Notes under the pieces: generated by a model
What the model saw: the letters and a program-made list of their open reading frames with translations, nothing else
Databases searched by the model: none
What the model was told of the DNA's origin: nothing
Shown: positions 10,917 through 22,369 of the stretch, piece after piece
How the letters are laid out: every line of letters starts with the position of its first letter
Position numbering within the stretch: position 1 is the stretch's first letter
Assembly: GCA_021399435.1 (NCBI GenBank)
Contig: JAJTUP010000024.1
Span: forward strand, 1 to 64,000
Direction of reading: 5' to 3'
Length of the DNA stretch: 64,000 bases
Origin: Diaporthe sp. PMI_573
Taxonomy: Eukaryota; Ascomycota; Sordariomycetes; Diaporthales; Diaporthaceae
Program-made: the position numbers and the translations under genes

Positions 10917-11794
10917 ATGGAACTGCGTTTTTCAGGCCATGATCAGTCCGTAGTAACCCCAGCGTCGCTGACTTCCAGCTTGTCAGGGGCAAGCCCAAAG
11001 ACGGTCAGAAAGCCTCGAAATCTCACGGCCGAACAAGTTCTGCAGATTGAGGACATCTTCACGGAAGCGTTGATTGACAACGTAAGATGATTTCCATACG
11101 ATTTCTCTAGCTTCCTGTAGGGCCAAGCCCTCCAGCCATGTTGCTGACATTCGCACAGCAGGGAAGGCCCGAATATTCTCATGCAAAAAGCCGCAAATAT
11201 GCTATCCATAACATACAGAAATGGAAGCCACATACAGCAAAGATCACGGCCATCATTGATGAGTTTCGAGATGACAAAGATGCCAAACAAGCTCTGCGCA
11301 AGCTTCTCGCACTTAAACAGTTTGGGCAGTTTCTTGCAGAACTCAATGATGGCGGCCAACGCCAGGCTTTCGAGAGCCTCCTCGAGGCATACTTAAAGAC
11401 CCACTTTCCAAACAATGCGTTTCGAATTGCCAACACGAAGAAGTACCTACTTGCGGACAAGGCTTGCATCATTGCGGCGCGATACATAAAACCAGGGGAG
11501 ACAATTGAGAATCTTGGCGGCTGGCGCGTGCCCCTGAGCGATGAGGAGCTCCAGGACCTGGTGAAGGAACAGAAGGACTTTAGCGTCATTGATGGAACAC
11601 GTTACTGTCGAACAAGCCTCTTGGCCGGTCCTGTTTATCTCATCAACCACAGCTGCAATCACAACGCGGAGATGCAGGTCATGGGCGGGCGGTTTGAGGT
11701 GAAAGTCGTCACCCGCCGGCATATTTTTAAGGGCGAGGAGATCACCGTTAGCTACGGCAGCGATTATTTCGGCAATAAAAACCAAGACTGTTGA
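10917..11794 (+). pseudogene. SET9/SUV4-20-like lysine methyltransferase, truncated
   Basis: Two exons are inferred, 10917-11081 and 11159-11794 (266 residues). The N-terminal block LTAEQVLQIEDIFTEALIDN resembles the start of fungal SET9 (H4K20 methyltransferase). The SET core is visible as GETIENLGGW, then the cofactor loop LINHSCNHNAEMQV (NHSC in place of the usual NHDC) and GEEITVSYGSDYFG. SET9 continues with a Cys-rich post-SET segment. Here the frame reaches Asp-Cys, then a TGA stop, and past it CEPC reads in frame. The stop therefore cuts the zinc-binding post-SET motif, which fits CGA-to-TGA. The whole is far shorter than genuine SET9 (about 600 residues). It is likely a degenerate paralogue, or possibly a short recent derivative. 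Confidence 0.7.
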
Positions 11795-13302
11795 TGCGAG
11801 CCATGCCTGAAGGGCACAGCGGCGGAAGAAGACAATGACAGGCTGTTAGGGCGTGGGACACAGACAACGACAGACTGTAGAGAGAGTGTTATCAGGAAGG
11901 GGCGTGTTATGCGCAGGTGCCGTGCTGCAAAACAGATATTGTCGTTTTCCGATGGGCAGTACAGCCACGCCCTGCCAAGGTCCCGGTGGTTTAATTACTG
12001 AGAAAGACAACTGTAACAGCATCCAAGCTATAGACGATGGTGCCTCCATGATCACCAAAGAGGCATACAATCGGGAACAAATATTACGTCCGTGACGATA
12101 AATGAGTTGTGGCTCTTGCTGTTATGGGATGTTCCTCTAGCTCTAGGAAAGGAACTAATATTTGGTAGTTTGGTAGATGACGCATGAAAGTGTGGATACC
12201 AAATATTGTACGAGTACTGTTGCTCTAAGCAGTAATCCCCCAGTCTCTTGCTGCTTTTTTGCTGTTCTTTCCGCCCTTGCTGGCCTTGCCGCCGGGTTTG
12301 CCCTTGAGAACTTTCTTTGCGGTCCTCGGCTGGTCAATATGGGAGCACGCAGAATCGTCGACATTGAGCCTATTCTCGGGCAGACTTGCGCTTGGGTTGG
12401 GACTAGCCAGGCATGCAGATTTTCAGGATCCGGGACATTACGCTCTGACACGATACACTCGCATATAATATGATGCTCACGTGTTCCTTTCCTTTGCTCC
12501 TCAAGCTTGGAATTCCGGTACAAATTTTTATTTGCAACGTCGAGTGAATTGGATTTTATGCGCGATTCAGCTATTTTAACAAACCAGACAGACACCACTG
12601 AGGAGAAATATGTTGTTTACCGCCTAAGTCCTTATTATAAAACCGGACTCATATGTGTCAGTATCAAGTTGAAATGCAGCCGCAGGATCTATACTACGAA
12701 GTTTGAGTCGTCACTAGAGAACGCAGCTTGCTGTTTCAAACATAACATAGTTACCTTAAAGTCAGAAACTACACATTTTGAGTAGGATGGCGACGAAAAA
12801 AACTATAGTAAAATTGAGTTATAGGGACACGGTTTAAATTTAGCAATACTTGCAGTACAGTGTTATAACAGATATGTTTCTAGTAGCGCAGGTTGCGAAT
12901 CGGTCAACAGCTTTACACTTTATCGATTTAGAAAAGTTATAAATATACGGCACTTTAGCGCAGTCCATGGAGTCAAAAGGTCTTTGATCCAATGCAAGTT
13001 AATATAGAGAAACACGAATTTGGACGTTTCTGTGGTCATGTTAATCAATGTACTGTACATGTTTCTGGAAACTTTCATGCCAAATTCCAAGTTCTCTGGA
13101 GTCGGCAAAGTATGTACTTTGTTCCCTTATCTTTCGATTCATTTTATGAATCGTGGAGGGGCTCGGGCAAAAGTACTGGTGGAAGGTTCCCGTACTTTGG
13201 CATCGAGTGATTGACATGACGCAAGGCATGAAACTTCTACAACTTCGCAGAATATTGCAATCTGTCATTTAAGTACAGTACAGCCTCATCACGCACTATC
13301 TA
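11795..13302. other. AT-rich spacer with a Lys-rich reading-frame scrap
   Basis: On the minus strand, 12410-12225 encodes a basic tail (RTAKKVLKGKPGGKASKGGK and onward) ending in TAG. It looks like the C-terminus of some nuclear protein but is preceded closely by a stop. 12500-13260 is AT-rich with nothing recognised. Confidence 0.35.
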
Positions 13303-14696
13303 CTAACGTGAAACACCACCGAGCGAGCCACCCCACCGAGCGAGCCACTTTCCTGCTAACCACTCCCATCCATTATCAAATGCCTTCCGCTCTGGGCGTC
13401 CATACCAAGCCCGTAGGCACTCGCTGGCTTCGATTACGTCCATCCGAAGTCGTGAACGACAATCCGTAAGGAGGAGCTTGGCACTGCTAAATAAGCGCTC
13501 ACACTCATCCGACATGGGAGGCACGGCCAACACGTCCAGCGCCATACGAGCTAGGTCCGTCTGCGAGTAGTAGCGCTCATTCCAGTACTGAATGGGATCG
13601 AATTCTTCGTCATCCTTAAGGCCGATAACGTCAGTGGTGATAAACTCGTTGTAGTGGTCCACCGAGGGTAGTTCATGACTTAATTTAGCATCGGACTGGC
13701 GTAGTTTAAGCCGCTTGTGATTCCGAACCGAGGTGAACGATTTCTCCTTTAATTCCGGCGCCTTAGAGATGTGAGTAGGAACTGGGGCTCCGCCAGCAAA
13801 CTTTCCTCGATATTCCTCAATCCACAGCTCTTTGACAGCCCCAACCGCTGCCAGGATCCAGGCACGCTTATCATCGCTCTCATTCCAAACCTGATGGTAC
13901 CACTGATTCTTGAGGGTTGGATTCAACGATATAGCAGCGTAGTAAGCGGGCGACTCATCAGCCTTGTTGTAGTACTTCTCGCATTTCTTCCAAGCAACTT
14001 CTGCTGCCGCAGCAAGCCAATTATAGTCATCGACTTCGCTTTGGGTATCCTGCTGCTTCGGGCCACGCTTGCGGAGGGCATCGTCAGCAAGTTGTTCAAA
14101 TTTTTGCCGAGCAAGTTGGATTTCATCAATTAGCCAATCCAACAATTGAAAATGACCCGCAAGAGTCCACTGCCTCCCTTCGTTCATGATTGTGGCTTCG
14201 TAGAATGTCTCGAGTTGGTCATGGAGGTGTCTGAGTTCATCCCATTGCCGCGGTGTAAGCTGGTTATCCAGGACGCCCATGTCACCCAGTGGAGGCTCAT
14301 ATTGATCGCAGAAGAGCTGGATGCGTTCTTTGACGTTAAGGGCGCGTCCAATAGATAGAAAATAAGAATTCCAGCGCGTCGACTGGCTTTGAACAAGCTG
14401 CATGACACTCGAACATCAGTCTCTGAAGTGGAAATATACGGGGCTGTTGCATTAAAATGCGGCGCGGAATAAGGGCCTTACCTTTAATCCATCGAATGCA
14501 GCCAGTTCACCGCCTATTTCTATTGATCTGAAGAATTGGCGGCGTTGAGGGCTCGCTCTAATATACCGTACGATATTGTGGAGCCTTCCAATTGCACCCC
14601 GTCGCTTCCACAGCTCGCCAATCTGTGTTAAGTCTCCTTCTCGATACGCCGATTCCAGATCCTTGCAGGTCTTCTCAGCATCCTTTCCCATAATAA

Positions 14697-14753
14697 GAAA
14701 ACGGAGATTCGCACACCCATTAATGGAGGGCACACAACTTTTCATGACTAATC
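14697..14753 (+). repeat. TIR of MULE copy 2 (low-coordinate end)
   Basis: About 57 bp, matching the reverse complement of 17752-17808 with roughly four mismatches. It is preceded by the target duplication CATAATAA. Confidence 0.88.
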
Positions 14754-15056
14754 ATGCTGGCCCCTGTGCCTGAATTAAAAAACACTATGGGTTCGCTATA
14801 CAAATAATTAACGTAATTACACCGACTAACATACCGCTGTATGCCACTATTCCCACACACTTAAGGGCACCAAATAAGCACTATTAGACCCAAGTATTGG
14901 CAAACGTTGCCCAAATCAAGCAAATTAAGCACTATTAGACCCATTTAAGCACTATTTGGCCAAGCAATAGGGCAAATAATAGCCAACGTTTGGCCAGATA
15001 GTGCAAATAAAGCCCTCGTCGCCCTTGTCGCTCTCATCGTCACTCACGTAACCCAG

Positions 15057-17522
15057 CTAATCGACTGATAGGTCAATAAAGCCGGGCGCCACGGCAACGA
15101 TCTCGTCCTGCATTTCCTTGGCGCCATCGCCACCCTCGCTGTCGCTGTCAATGTCATTAGCCGTAAGGTCTACGGCTGGCAGCTGGTTGACGGTCCTCCG
15201 TGCCCCCGTCCGCTGCTTTTTAGCCGTTAGTCTTGAACTTAAGGGTGTAGCTGCCGGCGACGCCGTGCCTTTGGCTTATCGCTTCTAAGGCTGGCGGTTG
15301 CCTTGCTTTGTGAGCCCGACTACTAGCCGCTGGTCTCGCCGGACGGCTTCTTGCAGGATACTGCTGCTACAAGTGTCCTCTTCATCCAGGGACTGGAGGG
15401 TCGAGTCATTATACTCGAAGGCCGAGTTTATCCTCTACACTAAAGCCGTCGTCGCCCTCGTTTTATCACCAGCCCTATTGCCCAGACTGGTTATTATTAA
15501 CATAGTCTTTTTGCTTAGTACAGCCCTCGCACGGCTTTCAAAGATACCTTCCTCGTCTATAGCAAACGTAGCCATCTTACAAGGCCGTCCCTTCGTCGCC
15601 ATAACCTTCTTCGGCGAGAGGATTAGAAGGAGCGGGTCTTTGGCTAAGAGGTCGCAATCCAGCCAGTACACTTCATGCACATCTGCCTTCTCGAGAGGAA
15701 GGTCCGCCTCTTCTCTATCAGCCATTCGGCTAGCATAAATCAAGCCGTACTAAGTATAGATAGGGCAGGCACAGCTAGAAGCCTCACAACATTATAGGAC
15801 CTTCTTTTAAAGTATCGTAAGTACCTACTGCCTAGTCTTTGCGAGAAGGTCAAGTACGGCCCACGAGACCTGGAGAGGAAGCCTCCCGAGCCACTTCTGC
15901 CCATTGAACTTCTGAAGTAATGATGTCTTTTGGCGGGCTTCTTCTAAGCAGAAGTCACAAGCCATATCTATGAGGGCCTTGTAAATAGCCTCGACCAAGT
16001 AGAGAAGATTCCCCATCCCGTAGCCCAAATAGGTCTTCAGCTTCCGGTGCATCCGCTCGGTGGAAGAGGTTATATGTAAGCCAAAGTTGAGGGTTTTGTA
16101 GATCTAGTGGGCAGCCTATTTAGCGACAATCTTCTCGTCGTCATTAATATAGTAGGTCTTAAAGTAGTTAAGGATTGCCGTCTGGTCTAAGAAGGTCTCT
16201 TAAAGGCACTGCCAGGCCGTCTCATAGACCTTATGGTCTATAGAGTACTCCATAAACTTAAGGAGGTCAAATAGGGCCTGCCGGGTATAGGGGACGTCGT
16301 TAGGGACCCTTGTGGGTATTGTTGCCTTATTTCTTACCGGCACATTCAGCCTTGCTTTATCGGGGTCCTCCCCCGTAGCATCGTCAGCTTTGTCGGCTTC
16401 CTCCTCCTCTACTTCTGCCGCCATCAATCCTACCGGCTTCCGCCACTTCTTCTTAATATATAGCACAACGTTTATATTCATATAGAATACACATAGCTGG
16501 TAGCATGCATAAGGGAATTTAGACTTAAAGGCGTTAATTAGGGCGTTATTATAGTCTGTAATAAAGAGGGTCGGATTGTCGGCTTCACACTGGCGCAGCA
16601 GCTGGCAGAGTTACTCGAGAAGCTACCGGAAGCCGCTTTCCCTCTTGTTGTCAACGACGGCTTAGAATAGCGGGAGGATCTTCTTCGTATAGCTTAGCGC
16701 CGTGCCTTGGAAATACGGCATCTTCTTGTTATTAGTCAAGTATATACAATCGAGCGAGAGGTATCGTGAGAATTGCCGCTCGCGGAGCTACGCAATCTGC
16801 TGCTTCTTGCACTAAAAGATGCCCGTAATGTTACCCTCCTCGTCTTGTATATAGCAATACCAGCACTCTTCCTTCTCAAGCCAGGCCAACGCTGCTTGAG
16901 TAGGTATATAGATGCCCTGCTTTTCCTTCCGCCAGCCTGCCAGCCAATCCTTCATAGTGTTTGGCCCCAGCCCTATAGTTGGGTATTCTCGTCAAAACGC
17001 AGCCTCTAGTCTTTTTGGCCTCGTGATGGCTGGATTATGTATAGTCTGTGCTAAAAAGTCGTGTTGTTTGGGTGTAAGTCTCAGCTAGCCACGTTGGGCT
17101 TCGGGGACCTTCTGCGGACTGTAAAGAGTATGTCGATACTCCTGGATAAGAAGCTTCTACTTGCCTAACGTCTGCTTAGTTACATAAGCAATTACTTGCT
17201 ATCTATAGCCCGATTTAATTATCGTAGTGTTATTTTTTATAGTAGTCGATAGGCGCTGGGCACCGCGACTATATATCAACGTAACGTGATTAGGCTTCGA
17301 GCTTCGGACCTACATTAGCTACCTAGCAGACTTTGTAAATGCGTCTAACTCGGCCTTGAGGTCCTTAAAGGTATTGTGTCCATCATTAAAGAGTTTTAGA
17401 TAGAGAGGAGGACTAGAAAGTGCTGGAAGACGGCGGTTTATAGCGGTAATACTGGCGTTCCAGCTGTCACAGTTGACGCGCCACTGCGGCTCAAGTGTTG
17501 CGTAGTCAGGGAACAAAGACAT
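15057..17522 (-). pseudogene. MULE transposase of copy 2, RIP-damaged
   Basis: The frame begins MSLFPDYATLEPQW at 17522 and ends at 15057. It follows copy 1 throughout: KDWLAGWRKEKQGIYIPTQA, the DDE core LFITDYNNALINAF, YQLCVFYMNINVVLYIKKKW, STERMHRKLKTYLGYGMGN and a Ser/Lys-rich tail ending in FIDLSVD. Many TAG/TAA codons interrupt it. Comparison with copy 1 shows Gln to stop (PLF-stop against PLFQ) and Trp to stop. Two stops, in the contexts LLE-stop and L-stop-E, are shared with copy 1, so both came from an already defective source. Confidence 0.85.
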
Positions 17523-17751
17523 CGCTGTAATGCCGTATGGTTGGTATTTGACCAGCTAGAGTATGTTTTTGATACTGAATTGATTGATTCTGATGGTCAA
17601 TTAATCGATATCGCGTTGTGTTGATGGTGGGTGGGTGTCTTAAAGTTTGTGGGTAGAGGATATGCCGCAGGGCGCCTGGTAGAGGCTGCAAAACGCACCA
17701 CGATAGCTAGTAAATCGACGTCAAATGGGAGGCTCTGATTGGCTACAGCCT

Positions 17752-17808
17752 GCTTAGTCATAAAAAGTTGTGTGCCCTCCATTAATGGTTGTGCGAATCT
17801 CCGTTTTC
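17752..17808 (-). repeat. TIR of MULE copy 2 (high-coordinate end)
   Basis: Partner of 14697-14753. The inner side continues into CAGCCAATCAGAGCCT, which is also found inside the left TIR of copy 1. Confidence 0.88.
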
Positions 17809-19060
17809 CATAATAAAGGCCTGGGCGCAAAGGTTGACGATATGGCCGAAACACCGAAGGCGTCGTCGTAGGCGATGCTTCTTGCTCATGTTCGGATAAA
17901 GAGCTTGGAGGACCAGGTCAATACAGGCATCATTCGAGGTCGCGTTGTCAGCCATGAAATAACCGGTTCTGCCGCTGATACCGTAGTCGCCAAATATGTG
18001 TAGGAGGACATCTGCCATGTTTTCTCCCGAATGTTCGCCAACCAGTTCGCGAAGAGACAGCACCGCCGTTCGTCTCTTACCATTTCTGCTGACAAAGTGC
18101 GCGACACATCCCAGGGTGGCCTGGTAGTTCGGCGATGTCCATAAATCGAACGATATCGATATATTGCTGTGCGCCGCTTGCATTTCTTGACGCAGCCTCT
18201 CCTTGCGCGCCTCAAATGCCTCTATGATCCATTTGCGAATCACAAGGCTCGCCTTTGGTAGAAGCGTTGTTAGGCCTGGAAATACATAGAAGAGGAGGTC
18301 GCGGAAGTAGAGGTTCTCGATATGGAAGAAGGCGATGTGACAGTAGACGATCCATCGAATAAGAAGCTCCTTGAAGTCGTCAAATCGGCGTTTGAATACA
18401 ACGGTTGATATGCTGTTGAAGTCGACAATTGACGGCTGTGAGGGGTCGTTCTTTGCTGGTCTATGCTCACCAGTCTCCCTGTCAATTTGGTGTTTCGATT
18501 CGAGGTGGTCTAAGGCAGTGCAGTTGCCCTTGCCGGAAATTGGAAGCCCCTGCTGGCGCTGCTGCTGCTCACACAGATAACAGTACCAGAACTTCTTCGT
18601 TGCGTCCTGCTTCAGTTGTATATCTTCACCATACTGCCAGACAACTGATGTCCTCTTCTTGGTGTGCTTTTGGGACTTTGCTACGACACAGTAGCGAACA
18701 TACTGTTTCCCATTCAGCTTGAATTCGTCGGGTTCGATCAGGACTCCGGCCGGGTCATTTGGGCGAGGGCTAATACATGCGGGAGAAAGAATAACTCTGT
18801 CAGAATCCGGACGCCGAGCGTTGGTGGCGCCGAAATAGCTGGAGATAGTGGCCATGGTGTAGCTGGTGAGTGGACTGTTTAGACACGTCTGCCATAGTAA
18901 AACGACTGTTGTAGACGCGAGCGACGCGGTTTCCCCCATGTTTTTGCTCGACCTATCTGTTGCGCGTTTGGGTGTTACAGAAGGTGCGCGTCTCGTGGTG
19001 GTGTGTGACGGGAGGTTACGTCACAACCACCAAATTAGGCTTAGACCTGGCCATATCGGG

Positions 19061-20130
19061 TTATGTGTAGTTTAAGAGTAGGTCTTGATTTCTGACCTGC
19101 TTGCGATCTTGCTCCTTGATTGACTCGCATTTTTTGTTGCTTTTTGTCTCGGTGGCTGTACGCTGCGTCTCGTCTCTGAAGATTTTGTGACTGCTACTAT
19201 ACGAACTGGCCCGCCAGTCCTCGTCTTCTTCTTTTTCTTCTTCTTCTTTTTCTTCTTCTTCTTCTTCTTCTTCTTCTTCTTCTTTTTCTTCTTCTTCTTT
19301 TTCTTCTTCCTTTTCTTCTTCTTCTTTTTCTTCTTCTTCGCCTTTGTTAGACTTCTCGTAGATAGGTGGAAACGAGGGCCATACCTCCTGGATCGTTTTC
19401 ATCGGTATGATAGCAGCCTTGGCATGGCCGGATATATGTACCGGCCAATAGTAGTTATCCTTGAGGCCAAATGCCGTCAGGTACTGCTTGCCGGACAGCG
19501 GCCGGAGCTTGAGCGTATTGTAGGTCTCCGGTCTGGCCAGGCCGCACGATTGGTGGGAAGGCACCATAAAGGCGACGCTGAGGTCGGTTATGTTGAGGAT
19601 GGTGCAGCCCGTCTCCTATATCCACTTTCCGCCGTTGTCGGGCGGTGAGTTCCACGGCTTAAAGCCGAGGCTGTATAGGAACGAATGACGGTGGTGTGTG
19701 AGGTTGCCGAGGAGGAGGCACATGCGCACTACGGGGAACTGCCCCGCACAGGCCGCCTCGAATTCCTTCTTGAGCTGGGCGGTTTTGTGTTTTAGCCTAT
19801 TGATGTTGGCGAGAGTGCGTTTGTGGGCGAGAGTGCCTTTGTCGGCGAGAGGAGTGCCTTTGTCGGCGGTAGTACCTTTGCCGACTTTTAAAAGCTTTTG
19901 AGCTTCTCTCAGCTCATTTTTGCATTGCCAAAACTCTGATTCTATAGCACGGCTCCATTCAGTATCGGTCAGGGTCTCTGCCCGCGCCAGCTTGAGCTGG
20001 ATGGGACCTTTGTTTGCCTTGAAGAACGACAATATTTGGGTTGCAACTGCCTATACGCGTTAGCCGCTATTGCTGTCCTGGTGTCGGTAGGAATGGAAAG
20101 TGGGAGGTCTAAGGTAATACTAGCAGACAT
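19061..20130 (-). pseudogene. Unrecognised broken gene with Glu-rich tract
   Basis: An ATG at 20130 opens MSASITLDLPLSIPTDTRTA. A frameshift near 20040 leads into ATQILSFFKANKGPIQLKLA, and the frame then runs to an in-frame TAG at 19616 (CAG-type context). It resumes as ETGCTILNITDLSVAFMVPS and continues through GKQYLTAFGLKDNYYWPVHI into a long Glu/Lys tract made by a TTC microsatellite, stopping at 19061. A short repeat (ADKGT-like units) lies around 19810-19880. I do not recognise the family. The coherent amphipathic text on both sides of one frameshift and one stop argues for a decayed real gene. Confidence 0.5.
19222..19339 (+). repeat. TTC/TTTTTC microsatellite
   Basis: About 118 bp of TTC repeats interrupted by TTTTTC units. 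On the minus strand it reads as Glu/Lys codons inside the broken gene. On the plus strand it gives a meaningless poly-Phe frame. Confidence 0.95.
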
Positions 20131-20880
20131 GAAAGGGCATTGTATCTCTTAGCGTGCCCGAAGAGGGATCGTTACGGGGGATCAGGATGGCGTCTATGGC
20201 ACGATACGTGCCTTTAGGTCCGGGCGGGACTCTTGCAATGACTCGTATTTGGTGTACTATACCTATGTTGGCGATAAAGATCGAAAAGTGACCCGGGTGG
20301 GTATATGTTGATACGGACAGCGGCGTGGCTATGTGTATAAGTGATGAGTGATGAGCGATGGCCGATACGGAGGTCGGGGGGGAGGAAAGGGAACGCTAAA
20401 ATATACCAAATATACCCTCTGGCCCCGCTAAGTTGCAGAGAAGGGGCGAGTCAACATGTTTGTTGCACTGGAAACCCGCGTTGTGTACGAGGTGGGAGGC
20501 TGGGAACGTGACGCGACCTTGTGATCTTGTAGGGGGGGGGGTAGGGGGTAGGGGGCATGGGCTTAACCACTGTGCGTGTTCTGAGTTTTTGAGTTTTCCT
20601 GAATTATAGGACAAGCTGAAGTAAATCAATTTGTGGGCAACTTTTGAGAAAAAGAGGGAGAAAAAATTTCAACGCTGTGGTTGCGTACATGCCTGCAGCT
20701 GCTTCCGAGCTGGAGGCTTGTATGTGGCCGCTCCGGACCCGGCGCCTGTCTTGCCTGCAACGGGCAGCGGCCGGGAGGCCTGTGAGGTCCCCGGTCTCTC
20801 TGGATTTGCGTTTTTATACAGGAACAATAGAATAAATAAAACATTATATATAATGGAATCTCAATCTTGTCTTTACCTCC
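20131..20880. other. Intergenic between two broken genes
   Basis: No supported gene. G-rich runs occur at 20371-20382 and 20532-20560. Confidence 0.4.
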
Positions 20881-21648
20881 TTAAAGTTTCTCTTCCCTTT
20901 GGCCTCTTTTTCTTTTTCTCCAGTAATTTACGTCGGCCAACCGCTCTTTACTTTCCTGTCGCGAATTGCGCTTCTTACTCTCGGGTGTATCGAGAAGGTA
21001 CACGCCTAGGTTGGCGTGAAATAAGGTGCCGGACAAGATCTCTGCTTCGCACTTGTAGTACGGCTTGTCCTCATCGGGCGTGTCTTTGGCCAGGTCCCCT
21101 GCCTTGATTATGGCGGTGAATAGGCGCTGCTAGGGCCTAGCGTCGCTCTCGACGTCTGGCATCGCGCTCTGTGCCTGCAGGTGCTTTAGATATAGAAGCT
21201 CGAAATATTCGCAGTCGCGCCGATAGCCCTTGAATGGGAAGTTGTCGACTGTCACCCGCGGCTTCTTGTTAGGGTTGGCTACTGCCTTTTCTCGCATCGG
21301 CTGTCCTAGCAGCCGCAAGAGCCCGTATAGGGACGCTCCTATCGGCAGCTCTACGGATGCCGACGCGGTCTAGAGCACCAGCCTGCCGATGCCAGACAGT
21401 CCGGGCTGCACGATGACGTTGTCGCCGTTGCAGCGTAGGTAGTGCGGCGCTGTGGGCCACGTGTCGGCGCTGGCAATGCCGCCGCGCTGCAGTATCGGCG
21501 CTATGGCAAAGTTGATGTAAGACCGCAGCACCCCGTACATTTCTATTTGGGTCACATGCTTTTGACAAACGAGTACCTTTGAGGAGGACGTAGTCGGAAC
21601 AATGAAGCACTTCTTAATTCGATAATATACACGGGCATTTATTTGCAT
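20881..21648 (-). pseudogene. Unrecognised broken gene
   Basis: One frame is open from 21648 to 20881 apart from two TAG stops (21370 and 21130), both in contexts consistent with CAG to TAG. It encodes about 250 residues. Readable segments are MYGVLRSYINFAIAPILQRG, GRLVL, ELPIGASLYGLLRLLGQP, RRDCEYFELLYLKHLQ, GTLFHANLGVYLLDTPESKK and a basic end. No ATG start is apparent in the first part. I do not recognise the family. It may belong with the broken gene at 19061-20130, as both are on the same strand with the same kind of lesion. Confidence 0.45.
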
Positions 21649-22369
21649 CAGGTAGGCTGCAACATTGCAAAGACACTTATGCCTGGTTAGTCCTACTCGG
21701 AATTCCTGATGGGGGTTGATTTTCTCAAAGCGGTAATTCCCCTTCGAGTAAGACCGACTTTACCGTGGTGGGCATTACTCGGCGGGCGAAAGGCGGGCGA
21801 TATTCCCGTAGCCTTACCAAGAGTTTCCGAGACGACTTACCAAGAGTTTCCTTTGTGTTTGTAAAATGAGAAATTGAGAGAAATAGAAAAGATAAAATAT
21901 GAGCATGGGACAATAGAAGGTGGAGTCACTAAACAATGTCGTCAACTGAAAATCAAGGATCCAAGCTAGGTTTCGTCGAAATAGCCATTCCTTTCAAAAC
22001 GCCGGCGTGGTCGACAACCCGGATATCGCTCTAAATGATGCATTAAAGTGCCAGCTTCGGGACTGGTAAATACCAAGTTGAGCTGAGATGCTTTTCGGCA
22101 GATGTGCCATTTGCTTTGCTGTGCGGCCTGTTCAAATGGCCACACCGGTGGACTGCTCAGGCATCGAAAGGTATCAACAATTGTGTCTCTTTGGAATTCT
22201 TGAAAAATACAGAAAGAACTAGTTTTCGTTCTGTTCCCGGCTCAACTATTTCACCTGGAAATCTCTCGAGTCAGGATTCTGGGACGGCGGGTCTATCCTT
22301 TCTACATCTTGACCTCCATTTCGATCCGAGTATGAATTAGATTTTACTACAGCATTTCTAAGGTGTAGT
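21649..22369. other. Intergenic, no gene seen
   Basis: Only short frames, without ATG or recognisable content. Confidence 0.4.

Larger units (their letters stand above)
14697..17808 (-). mobile_element. MULE-type DNA transposon (copy 2), nested in hAT
   Basis: The element is 3,112 bp with TIRs of about 57 bp beginning GAAAACGGAGATTCGCACA. It is flanked by the 8-bp duplication CATAATAA at 14689-14696 and 17809-17816. It is related to copy 1: the transposase is clearly homologous, the subterminal text (GACTAATCATGC, CAGCCAATCAGAGCC) is shared, and the TIRs align with many transitions, several turning CG into CA/TG. Its gene carries numerous stops even though the duplication is intact and the surrounding hAT frame is open. 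Confidence 0.9.
13303..18855 (-). mobile_element. hAT transposon interrupted by a nested MULE
   Basis: The limits given are those of the transposase gene. The hAT terminal repeats and 8-bp duplication could not be fixed in the flanks (13200-13300 and 18940-19060). The host element is split by the MULE at 14697-17808. Removing that insert and one copy of its 8-bp duplication leaves a continuous transposase frame, so the hAT element was open when the MULE landed. Confidence 0.8.
13303..18855 (-). pseudogene. BED-finger hAT transposase, split by insertion
   Basis: Exon parts are 18855-17809, 14688-14482 and 14397-13303, joining to about 782 residues. Order of domains: a BED-type zinc finger (SVVWQYGEDIQ, FWYCYLCEQQ, CTALDHLESKH; about residues 60-130), the RNase-H-like core with SISFDLWTSPNYQATLGCVAHF (first Asp) and RCFGHIVNLCAQAFI, then QSTRWNSYFLSIG, and the C-terminal dimerisation block DPIQYWNERYYSQTDLARMA with LDVLAVPPMSDECERLFSSA. 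One 84-bp intron (14481-14398, GTAAGG to ATGCAG) is inferred. The only lesion seen is the MULE insertion within the HIVNLCAQAFI-MGKDAEK segment. An ATG also exists at 18939, but 18855 gives the usual N-terminus. Confidence 0.85.

Noticed and set aside
19187..19648. Plus-strand frame with a long poly-Phe stretch
   Set aside because: It is produced by the TTC microsatellite. The minus strand of the same DNA has coherent protein text on both sides.
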